64,000 bases of DNA from JBBQZO01 sp038207625 (GTDB taxonomy: Bacteria > Pseudomonadota > Gammaproteobacteria > Burkholderiales > Burkholderiaceae_D). Location: NCBI GenBank assembly GCA_038207625.1, contig JBBQZO010000001.1:186001-250000 (forward strand), read 5' to 3'. Below the pieces are notes generated by a model, which made no database searches, was not told the DNA's origin, and saw only the letters and a list, made by a program, of their open reading frames with translations. This document shows positions 8,692 through 15,578 of this stretch, piece by piece. The position numbers and the translations under genes were made by a program. The first letter of the stretch is position 1. The number at the start of each line of letters is the position of its first letter.

Positions 8692-9072
8692 ATGCCCAGC
8701 ACAACGCCGAAAAAAAGCAGCAAACCGCACGGCGCCAGCGCCGCCCCTGTATCGCTGCGCTTCACGCTGTCGCCGGCGCTGCAGAAACGCTTGTTTGCCA
8801 CGCTCAGTGCACTGGAACAGGCGGCCAATCCGGAAGACCATCGCGACGCGCTGGCCACGCTGGTCGAGGCGCTCACCGAGGGCGGCATGGACTACTATTT
8901 TTTGCGCGCGCTCAGCGCCGCCAAGGTCGGCTTCGTGGTCGAGCAGTCGGCCCGTTTCGGCATGTCCGGCGCAGTCAAGCTGCTCAGTTCGGTCAGCTGC
9001 CAGCTGATCGGGCGCATGGACGGCCCCCAGTTGCTGATCGTGGCCGGCTATCTGCGCGAGCTGATGCAGTAG
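8692..9072 (+). CDS. Conserved hypothetical protein, 126 aa
   Basis: The frame encodes a 126-residue soluble protein with a Ser/Lys/Pro-rich start (MPSTTPKKSSKPHGASAAP) followed by helices: FTLSPALQKRLFATLSALEQ, then DALATLVEALTEGGMDYYFL and a C-terminal half with LSSVSCQLIGRMDGPQLLIV. I do not recognise the family. Codon bias is like that of the neighbours, and no overlapping frame looks better. The same frame is open far upstream through the M28 gene in another phase, which is a GC-rich artefact. The start could also be the ATG at 8623. It lies 95 bases after the M28 gene and ends facing the ATP-grasp gene. Confidence 0.65.
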   Translation: MPSTTPKKSSKPHGASAAPVSLRFTLSPALQKRLFATLSALEQAANPEDHRDALATLVEALTEGGMDYYFLRALSAAKVGFVVEQSARFGMSGAVKLLSSVSCQLIGRMDGPQLLIVAGYLRELMQ

Positions 9073-9158
9073 CTGGCGCGCCGTCCGACCCGCGCCGAGC
9101 TGGCAACGCCGGTGGCCAAACCATCCCTGTGGCCGGAATCCGCCCCGGCCTTGTCGGC

Positions 9159-10274
9159 TTAGCCGGACGAGCCCACGATGCGCGCCGCACGCGACTGAGT
9201 GCTGTAGCACCCATACTGTGTCAGCGCGTTGATGGCCTCGAGCGGCACGGCCCGATAGCGCTGCGGACGAAACAGCATCGCCTGCGTGGGGGCCGCCTGG
9301 GACGCCGACAAGCATTGCGGGAAGCGTTCGATCAAGGCGTCCAGCACCAGGTTTTTCCCCAGCAGGGCAAAGCCATCGACACTGCCGACAAAACGCGCAT
9401 TCCATTCGAACGCGCAAAACTGCCCGTTCGTACCGATACAGCCTTGCACATTCACCGGTCCCCGGTGACCATCGCGCGCCAGCACCTGCGCGTGCTGTTC
9501 CAGCAGCGCCAACAGGGCCGGATCATCGACCAGTTCGAGCCGCTGGAAAATGCTGCCGGCGCCCTCGGCGCGCGTGACGCAGGCCGACACCAGCGTGCCG
9601 GCGGCGCCGATTACGAAGTCGAGCAGGTAGTGCGTACCGGATGGATTCCACGCGTAGGGCACGCCGTGGCTGGCCGGCGCGACGGACACACCGCCGTCCG
9701 GCGCGCCATCGAGCACCGGCTGGAAGATCACATTGCCGCCATCAAGCAAGGCGAGCGCCTGCTGGCGCTGGTGGACGAAATACACATCCTTGCTGGCGTG
9801 GCCGCCGCGGCGCGGTTTGGCGATCAGCGGAAAACCATGCGCGCCGATCAGCGCGTCGAGTTGCGCTTGCGTGCTGGCGGTGCGGGCAAACGGCAAGCCG
9901 CGCTGCACGCAATAGCGCCAGGTCTGGTATTTGTCGACGAATATTTCAGCGAGCGCCGGCGGCGGTCCCAGGAAAGCGCGCCCCGTCTGTACGGCCAGCA
10001 GCGCCAGCATGGCCACTTCCTCGTCCCTGCCGTTGATGACGATATCTGGCTGTTCAAGCGCGATGATTTCGCGCAGCCGCGCGCCGAACGCGGCCGCGTC
10101 GGCGCTCGGCGGCACCAGGTAGGACGCATCGAGGTCGATGATCGACAGGAAGGCGGCCACCGAGTTGGTGCCCACCAGCCGAATCTGGTCGCGCACGCCA
10201 TCGAGGCAACTGATGATCGCTTCGGCGGCGCGGCTGCCGGCACTGGTAATGAGAATGACAATTTTCGGCTTCAT
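9159..10274 (-). CDS. ATP-grasp domain protein (carbamoyl-phosphate-synthase-like)
   Basis: Enzyme of 371 residues that should couple ATP hydrolysis to ligation of a carboxylate and an amine. The N-terminal Rossmann-like pre-ATP-grasp part (KIVILITSAGSRAAEAIISC, LVGTNS, PDIVINGRDEEVAML) is followed by the ATP-grasp fold. That fold shows FVDKYQTWRYCVQRGLPFA, FPLIAKPRRGGHASKDVY and the metal-binding end with FEWNARFVGS. Relatives make peptide-like or sugar-linked products, but the substrates here are unknown. No partner biosynthetic gene is adjacent. No strong Shine-Dalgarno precedes the ATG. It lies downstream of the DeoR gene on the same strand, 52 bases after its stop, so the two may be co-transcribed. 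Confidence 0.82.
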   Translation of the reverse strand: MKPKIVILITSAGSRAAEAIISCLDGVRDQIRLVGTNSVAAFLSIIDLDASYLVPPSADAAAFGARLREIIALEQPDIVINGRDEEVAMLALLAVQTGRAFLGPPPALAEIFVDKYQTWRYCVQRGLPFARTASTQAQLDALIGAHGFPLIAKPRRGGHASKDVYFVHQRQQALALLDGGNVIFQPVLDGAPDGGVSVAPASHGVPYAWNPSGTHYLLDFVIGAAGTLVSACVTRAEGAGSIFQRLELVDDPALLALLEQHAQVLARDGHRGPVNVQGCIGTNGQFCAFEWNARFVGSVDGFALLGKNLVLDALIERFPQCLSASQAAPTQAMLFRPQRYRAVPLEAINALTQYGCYSTQSRAARIVGSSG

Positions 10275-10326
10275 GTGTGCGCCAGCTTAGCAGAGCGCCG
10301 CTGCGCACGCCGGGCGGGCGGCCCGT

Positions 10327-11082
10327 TCAGGCCGGATGGATCGTGATGCCCAGCCTGGCATACGGCGCCAGCAGCGCGGCCGGCGTGCTGCGCAGCGCGA
10401 CGATGCCGGCGACGTCGGACCAGTCGACGACCTGGTAGGGCGACGCGGTGGCCAGCTTTTCCGACGAGGCCAGCACGATCGTCTCGGCCGCCGCGCGGCA
10501 CAGCGCACGCTTCACGCAGGCTTCTTCGAAGTCGCCGGTCGACAGGCCCGCCTGCGGGTGCAGGCTGCACACGCCCATGAAATACAGGTCCGCGCGCAGC
10601 TTGCCGATCGCCTCGACGGTGGCCGCGCCCACCCCGACAACCGAATGGCGAAACAGCCGCCCGCCCAGCATGATCACCTCGATGTTGGGATGCGCCACCA
10701 GCTCCACCGCAATGGACGGGCTGTGCGTGATGATGGTCGCGCGCAGCGCGGGCGCGAGCTGGCGCACCAGCTGGGTCGACGTGGTGCCGCCGTCGACAAA
10801 CACCACCTGGCCCGGCTGGATCAGGCGCGCGGCGGCGCGCCCGATCGCCACCTTGTCGGACGGCGTGATCTGGCTGCGCGCGGCGAAATCGCCCATCGCC
10901 GGCGAGGCCGGCAGCGCCCCGCCGTGCACCCGTTGCAGCAGGCCGTCGCGCGCCATCTCGCGCAAGTCGCGCCGGATGGTGTCCTCCGACACGGCCAGTT
11001 CCGCGCACAGCGTCTTGGCCACCAACTGGCCGTCGCGGCGCAGCACATCGATCAGGTATTGCTTGCGTTTGCTGCTTAACAT
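10327..11082 (-). CDS. DeoR/GlpR family transcriptional regulator
   Basis: Repressor of 251 residues. The N-terminal winged helix (KRKQYLIDVLRRDGQLVAKT, VSEDTIRRDLREMARDGLLQ, RVHGGAL) is the DeoR hallmark. The C-terminal sugar-phosphate sensor follows with FVDGGTTSTQLVRQL, LGGRLFRHS and the DLYFMGVCSLHPQAGLSTGD region. The inducer is probably a phosphorylated sugar or nucleotide sugar. The start at 11082 (MLSSKRKQ) fits the family; a longer frame to 11154 would run through the promoter. It is divergent from the NudK-DUF4406 gene across 84 bases containing repeated TGCACG boxes, so that gene is its likely target, together with its own. Confidence 0.9.
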   Translation of the reverse strand: MLSSKRKQYLIDVLRRDGQLVAKTLCAELAVSEDTIRRDLREMARDGLLQRVHGGALPASPAMGDFAARSQITPSDKVAIGRAAARLIQPGQVVFVDGGTTSTQLVRQLAPALRATIITHSPSIAVELVAHPNIEVIMLGGRLFRHSVVGVGAATVEAIGKLRADLYFMGVCSLHPQAGLSTGDFEEACVKRALCRAAAETIVLASSEKLATASPYQVVDWSDVAGIVALRSTPAALLAPYARLGITIHPA

Positions 11083-11093
11083 GGGGGCCTCAC

Positions 11094-11136
11094 TGCACGT
11101 ATTTTCTTGACATTGCACGATTTTGCACGATACCCT
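11094..11136 (+). promoter_or_regulatory. nudK-type promoter with TGCACG operator repeats
   Basis: TTGACA at 11107-11112 and TACCCT at 11131-11136 are separated by 18 bases and point toward the gene at 11167. The spacer consists of two direct TTGCACGA repeats exactly 10 bases apart (11113 and 11123), and a third TGCACG lies at 11094, 20 bases further back. Repeats on one helix face inside the promoter are a good candidate for the DeoR-family operator; the regulator is divergently encoded next to it. The assignment is inferred. Confidence 0.65.
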
Positions 11137-11166
11137 GCAAAAATCCAAGCACAATCAGGAGCACCC

Positions 11167-12102
11167 ATGCACACCGAACGCGTCCGCATCACCGGCGAAG
11201 AACTGCTGTCCGACAACTGGTATGTGCTGAAGAAACTCAGCTTCGAACTGCGCCGGCGCGACGGCAGCTGGCAGGCGCAAACGCGCGAGGTGTACGACCG
11301 CGGCAACGGCGCCACCATCCTGCCATACAACCTGGCGCGCCGCACCGTGCTGCTCACGCGCCAGTTCCGCATGCCCGCCTTCATGAATGAGCACAGCGGT
11401 TTTCTGATCGAGGCGGCCGCCGGCCTGCTCGACGACGCCAGCCCGGAGCAGCGCATCCGCGCCGAGGTCGAGGAGGAAACCGGCTACCGCATCGACGCCG
11501 TCGAAAAGATCTACGAGGTGTTCATGAGTCCCGGCTCGGTCACCGAGCGGGTGCATTTTTTCATCGGCTCCTACCAGGCCAGCGACCGCACCGGCGACGG
11601 TGGCGGGCTGGCCGACGAGGGCGAGGATATCGAGGTGCTCGAACTGGGCTTCGAGCAGGCGCTGGCGATGGTGGCCAGCGGCGAGATCGCCGACGGCAAG
11701 ACCATCCTGTTGCTGCAATACCTGCAACTGCACCTGATGCGCCCGCGCCAGCTGATGATCATGGTGGCCGGCCCGTACCGCTCGGGCACGGGCGACGATC
11801 CGGACCTGCTGGCACGCAACGTGGCGCAGATGGAAAGCTACGCCTTGCCGCTGTACCAGGCGGGCCACTTGCCGGTGCTGGGTGAATGGCTGGCCTTGCC
11901 GATGGTCAGGCTGGCCGGCTCGCAGCAGATTGGCGATGCCACCTACGACGCGCTGTTTCACCAGCACGCCGAACGCCTGCTGGCGCGCTGCGACGCGGTG
12001 CTGCGGGTGGGCGGCGCATCGGCCGGCGCGGACGCGATGGTGGCCATCGGCAAACGACTCGGCCTGCAAATCTTCCACTCGCTGGCCGAGGTGCCGGCCT
12101 GA
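11167..12102 (+). CDS. NudK-type Nudix hydrolase fused to a DUF4406-like domain
   Basis: Two-domain protein of 311 residues. Residues 1-192 match GDP-mannose / ADP-sugar pyrophosphatase NudK: LLTRQFRMPAF, the Nudix box at 86-107 (GLLDDASPEQRI, then EVEEETGY), YEVFMSPGSVTERVHFFIG and DIEVLELGFEQALAM. The Arg usually opening the RE-U-xEE core is Ala here, but the catalytic glutamates are kept. Residues 196-311 (LMIMVAGPYRSG, GEWLALPM, VGGASAGADAMVAIGKRLGL) look like DUF4406, a nucleoside deoxyribosyltransferase-like fold. The pair would join nucleotide-sugar cleavage to nucleotide handling. AGGAG precedes the ATG, and a divergent DeoR regulator is the likely controller. Confidence 0.85.
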   Translation: MHTERVRITGEELLSDNWYVLKKLSFELRRRDGSWQAQTREVYDRGNGATILPYNLARRTVLLTRQFRMPAFMNEHSGFLIEAAAGLLDDASPEQRIRAEVEEETGYRIDAVEKIYEVFMSPGSVTERVHFFIGSYQASDRTGDGGGLADEGEDIEVLELGFEQALAMVASGEIADGKTILLLQYLQLHLMRPRQLMIMVAGPYRSGTGDDPDLLARNVAQMESYALPLYQAGHLPVLGEWLALPMVRLAGSQQIGDATYDALFHQHAERLLARCDAVLRVGGASAGADAMVAIGKRLGLQIFHSLAEVPA

Positions 12103-12147
12103 TCGGCCGCGCTGCGCCCAAGCGCTTGCCCGCCAGACGCCTTCGCT

Positions 12148-12936
12148 TCAGTCGACAATGGCGCTCGGAGAACAGCCCTGCATGAGACGGGCCGCCAGCG
12201 CCGGGTCGTCCAACTGGGGACGGTATATCCACAGCACCGCCAGATCGACCAGCACATGCAACACGATCGGCAGCAGCAAACTGCCCGACACGATAGCGAG
12301 CAGGCCGAACATCGCGCCGGCCAGCGTGGTGCGGATGACGCCGCCAACGCCCTGGTAGGCATGGCCGCAACCGAAGACGAGTGAACTGAGCAGCCATGCG
12401 CCGGTCAGGCCCAGATGCCAGCCGCCGTCCAATTGACCGTGCAGGAACTGCAGCAGGAAGCCGCGGAAGAACACTTCCTCGCACACGCCGGCGGTAATGC
12501 TGATCAGCACCCACCAGCGCCGCTCGCCGTCCGACACGGGCAGCATATAGTGCAGCGAGCGCAGGGCGAGAGCATACCGGCGGCGCGTTTCAGAACGCAG
12601 CGCGCACTGCAAGCCGGCGGCGAGCGCCAGCGCGAAATAGATCAACAGCAAACCGGTTCCGAGCACGAGTCCGACGGTATTGCCGAACAACCAAGGCATA
12701 TCGACATCCGCATGCGTCACCATGAACAACTTCAGCGGACCGGCAAGCAGCACGGCGAGCAGCGCGTAAATCCACCAGCGCAGGGCGGCGCCGCGCAACA
12801 CCGACGAGCGCGCGCCGGACGTCGTGAAATGCTGCAAGCGACGCAGGTGCGCAGTCTCGCAGAGCGGGGTCAGACAGACAACGAGCACAACAAACGCCGT
12901 TTGCCAGGCTGCTGGCGCGAGCAATACAGTGGACAT
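12148..12936 (-). CDS. CPBP family intramembrane glutamic protease
   Basis: Polytopic membrane protein of 262 residues, a Rce1/ABI-type protease. The active-site motifs are visible: E153-E154 and R158 (CEEVFFRGF), H192 (FGCGHAYQG) and H227/D231 (HVLVD). These fall in the C-terminal membrane helices as expected. About seven hydrophobic segments are present. Bacterial members process or protect against peptides, but the substrate here is unknown. It is divergent from a TetR regulator with a shared operator-like palindrome in the 84-base gap, so it is probably repressed by that regulator. Confidence 0.88.
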   Translation of the reverse strand: MSTVLLAPAAWQTAFVVLVVCLTPLCETAHLRRLQHFTTSGARSSVLRGAALRWWIYALLAVLLAGPLKLFMVTHADVDMPWLFGNTVGLVLGTGLLLIYFALALAAGLQCALRSETRRRYALALRSLHYMLPVSDGERRWWVLISITAGVCEEVFFRGFLLQFLHGQLDGGWHLGLTGAWLLSSLVFGCGHAYQGVGGVIRTTLAGAMFGLLAIVSGSLLLPIVLHVLVDLAVLWIYRPQLDDPALAARLMQGCSPSAIVD

Positions 12937-12963
12937 AGTGGACTCCGAATCGGACAGTGATTA

Positions 12964-13014
12964 AAATGTGAATGCGAATTCACTTTTACATAAAAATCCA
13001 GTTTTGTCTATACT
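12964..13014. promoter_or_regulatory. TetR operator palindrome and probable leaderless promoter
   Basis: GTGAAT-N4-ATTCAC at 12968-12983 is a perfect inverted repeat, extended by AAA/TTT pairs to 12964-12987 with one mismatch. For the rightward gene TTTACA (12985-12990) and TATACT (13009-13014) are 18 bases apart. Transcription would begin about at the ATG (13021), leaving no leader, and no Shine-Dalgarno is present. The palindrome abuts the -35 box, so binding would block the tetR promoter and could also control the leftward CPBP gene. Confidence 0.65.
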
Positions 13015-13020
13015 GAGCGC

Positions 13021-13662
13021 ATGAATACTGACAAATCATCCCGCGAACCACGCCAGCAGCGTAGCCGCGCAACGGCCGAACGCCTGCTCAATGCCACCAT
13101 CGCGGTGTTGGACCAAGCCGGTCTGGAAGCGGCGTTGATCCCGCGCATTGCGGCAGCGGCCAATGTGGCGCCCGCCAACGTGTATCGACGCTTTGCCGAT
13201 AAAAATGCCTTGCTGCGAGCGGCGTTCATGCACGCGCTCACGCAAAGCAATGTGAGCAATCGCGCGCAACTGACAGCGCAGTTGCTTGGCACCAGCCTGT
13301 CGGCATCGGCCAGGAATTTGATAACGATGCTGTTTGACCAGTACCAGCGACATCCGCATTTTCTGCGTGCCTTGTCGCGCTTCATCGACACCGATACCGA
13401 TCCGCACTTCGTGCAACAAGCGCGTGCGCTGGTCGGCGCAAATGTTGATCTGCTGGTCGATGTTCTGCTGGCACACCGAAGCGAGATCGCGCACGTGCCA
13501 GCGCAACCGGCGCTGCGTTTCGCGGTGCTCAATGCCACCTGTTCGATCGAAGCGTACACGCTCGATCCGCACTCGATCTGGCATGTGCAACCGTCGCTGT
13601 CGTGTGCGCAGCTGACCGATAGTCTGGTGCACAGTTTTGTGGCCCATTTGACCACCGGCTGA
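13021..13662 (+). CDS. TetR/AcrR family transcriptional regulator
   Basis: DNA-binding repressor of 213 residues. The N-terminal helix-turn-helix (RAQRS-type start as RQQRSRATAERLLNATIAVL, then IAAAANVAPANVYRRFADKN) is typical of TetR. The rest is an all-helical ligand domain without a recognisable specificity. It is divergent from the CPBP protease gene, and the palindrome GTGAAT-N4-ATTCAC between them is the probable shared operator. Downstream, 112 bases after its stop, begins the 11-bp DnaA-box-like array. Confidence 0.9.
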   Translation: MNTDKSSREPRQQRSRATAERLLNATIAVLDQAGLEAALIPRIAAAANVAPANVYRRFADKNALLRAAFMHALTQSNVSNRAQLTAQLLGTSLSASARNLITMLFDQYQRHPHFLRALSRFIDTDTDPHFVQQARALVGANVDLLVDVLLAHRSEIAHVPAQPALRFAVLNATCSIEAYTLDPHSIWHVQPSLSCAQLTDSLVHSFVAHLTTG

Positions 13663-13773
13663 GAGGGCGGCCACTGCGCCGACGCGCACGTTGGCGGTGC
13701 GTCGGCGGGCGCGGACGCCGGCGTGATCGGCGCACGCGGGCCGGCCATATCAAGCGCGTTACCGGCCACACCA

Positions 13774-13960
13774 CCTGTGGATAAACTGTGGATAAACTGT
13801 GGATTACCTGTGCACTAGCTGTGTACTAGTAGCTGATTGGCTGTGGATTAGCTGTGGATTAGCCGTGTATAAACTGTGGACTGGCCATGTATAAACTGTG
13901 GATTGGCCATGTATAAACTGTGGATTGGCCATGTATTAGCTGTGGACTAGCTGTGGATGA
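13774..13960. repeat. Seventeen tandem 11-bp units resembling DnaA boxes
   Basis: The stretch divides without remainder into 17 units of 11 bases with the consensus GCTGTGGATTA. Units 1 and 2 contain TGTGGATAA, the exact complement of the DnaA box TTATCCACA. Units 3, 7, 8 and 17 differ by one base, and others are TGTATAA or TGTGGAC variants. Unit 6 is the only outlier. All boxes point the same way and sit on nearly one helix face. The array occupies most of the gene-free interval 13663-14231; the rest of that interval (13961-14231) holds no gene I can support. It may titrate DnaA, or simply be a minisatellite. Confidence 0.85.
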
Positions 13961-14231
13961 ACATGCTCATACTTGCATCGCGCCGCAACTACACAACCAC
14001 GCGCAATGCATGAGCAACGTGGGCTGGTTGCGCCGTCCATTGAGCACACCACACAGCGTGTCTGGCGCCGCACAGCGCTCATCGTGACGGGTGCATCGCC
14101 GTGCGCGAACGGGAAGCTGGCGGCGCCATACGTTATGCTGTCGGCCATGCATAAATTTTGGACACCCAGGATAGCGTCGCTTGGGCGGCAATTTCCGCGG
14201 TTGTCGTTTCACGCGAAGATGGTGACAGTAG

Positions 14232-15185
14232 ATGGCAAGAGAGACTAATCCGGTGGCCAGCAGTCAGCAGCGAGCGCAGGCACGCGTGGCGCAGCGCTCG
14301 CCGCCCCCGTTGTCGGCGTCACGCTCGACAGCGCCGGAGGACGCGGCGGCAAACAAGCTGGCGCGTGAGCAAAAAGATGCGCTGGTGCGCGGCGTGAGCT
14401 CGATACAAGCGATGCGCGACGCCATCAAGCGCGTCGGGCGCGACCTGCCGGACATTTCGGTGGTGCCGCGCGTGAGCTTGCTCAGTGCAGCAGCGTTTCG
14501 CGCGCGCGCCGGGCTAGGTCTGCCTTTCGTGGTCACCGGGCTGGTCGAGCGTTGGCCGCTGTCGGCCCTGCCACCGCAGATTTTGCGCGATCGTTTCAGC
14601 GAGCTGCAAGTGCGCGCGCGGGTGGGCGACTATATCAACACGGCCTTCGCGCCTGATCGGGCGATGCAGGACATGTCGATGCTTGAGTATCTTGAGCTGG
14701 TCGAAAGCGGCACGCACGCGCTGCCGCCCTATCTGGGCAATCTCGAATTGCGCGAATTGAACAGCCTGTGTCATTGGCCCGCGTATCTCGGCAAAATGGG
14801 CCCGCCGCGATTTTGGCTGGGCCCGGCGGGAACGGTGACGCCGCTGCATTGCGACTACGACGACAATATTTTTGCGCAGATCTGGGGCAGCAAACGCATC
14901 TTCCTGTCGCCGCCCCACCACGACCAATTCCTGTATCCCAAGGAGGCGAATGCGATCCTGTTCGGTTCGCCGTTCAACCCCGAGGCGCCGGACTTCGAGA
15001 AGTTTCCCCTGGCGCGCCAGGCGACAATGATCGAATGCATCGTCAATCCCGGCGATCTGCTGTATGTGCCCGCCGGCTGGTACCACCAGGTGCGCGCGCT
15101 GACGTTTTCGCTGTCATCGAATCGGTGGGCCAGGGCGCTGCCGTTCGCCTTGAGCGACGAGCTGTCGCTGCGCCGCCCGGCCTGA
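14232..15185 (+). CDS. Cupin-like / JmjC-domain protein (Fe(II)/2-oxoglutarate dioxygenase type)
   Basis: Protein of 317 residues with a disordered, Ala/Arg-rich N-terminus of about 60 residues and then a JmjC-type double-stranded beta-helix. Metal ligands are visible as H206 and D208 (TPLHCDYDDN) and H285 (GWYHQV). K221 (WGSKRIFLSPP) is the usual 2-oxoglutarate contact, and the fold start LGLPFVVTGLVERWP and the end NPGDLLYVPAGWYHQV are classic. Members hydroxylate proteins or small molecules. The substrate is unknown. It lies between the DnaA-box-like array and glmS without an obvious partner. The Shine-Dalgarno is weak. Confidence 0.85.
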   Translation: MARETNPVASSQQRAQARVAQRSPPPLSASRSTAPEDAAANKLAREQKDALVRGVSSIQAMRDAIKRVGRDLPDISVVPRVSLLSAAAFRARAGLGLPFVVTGLVERWPLSALPPQILRDRFSELQVRARVGDYINTAFAPDRAMQDMSMLEYLELVESGTHALPPYLGNLELRELNSLCHWPAYLGKMGPPRFWLGPAGTVTPLHCDYDDNIFAQIWGSKRIFLSPPHHDQFLYPKEANAILFGSPFNPEAPDFEKFPLARQATMIECIVNPGDLLYVPAGWYHQVRALTFSLSSNRWARALPFALSDELSLRRPA

Positions 15186-15578
15186 AAATCGCTCCCTGAA
15201 GCGCTACCAGCGGCGTTTACCACCGTTCGGCGAACGCGGCGAAGGCTAGATTCAGAGGGGGCGGCATTTCGTCTTTCACTTGCGGCTGTCTACGTGTCGC
15301 AACGCGGCGGGCGCCGGCAAGTAATTTAGTCCGCCGCCGCGGCGACAGTAGCGACGACGCCGACGCCAGATTGCCCCATTTCGCCGATGAGTCATGATCT
15401 TGACAGTAGCCAAGAAGGCTTAACCAGTCGGTATTCGCAAGCGTAGGGACAATGAATCCGCGAAGCGGCAACACCCACTCTTCTAAGCGGGCGTTGCGTG
15501 AACCACGTTTGTGGTGGGCCGAGGAGAATGAAAGCGCCGACACAAGGATTTTTAATCCTCATGTCGGCGGGCGTCCGT
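15186..15578. other. Intergenic region with no supported gene
   Basis: A 393-base interval between two convergent genes. A minus-strand frame of 108 codons (15543 to 15217) is open, but it overlaps the glmS terminator hairpin, has no Shine-Dalgarno and no family resemblance, so I do not call it. The composition is slightly lower in GC than the flanking genes. Confidence 0.4.
15535..15569 (-). terminator. Hairpin at the 3' end of glmS
   Basis: CGCCGACA (15535-15542) pairs with TGTCGGCG (15562-15569), and inside it AGGATT pairs with AATCCT around a TTT loop. The two stems are separated by a CA/CA internal loop. It starts 9 bases beyond the glmS stop on the minus strand and is followed there only by short T-rich sequence, so it is a probable terminator or 3' stabiliser. 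Confidence 0.6.

Noticed and set aside
13774..13960. The 11-bp array as a CRISPR
   Set aside because: Units are contiguous without spacers, far shorter than CRISPR repeats, and no cas gene is present.
15217..15543. 108-codon minus-strand frame between the JmjC-like gene and glmS
   Set aside because: No Shine-Dalgarno, no recognised domain, and its start overlaps the glmS terminator hairpin.
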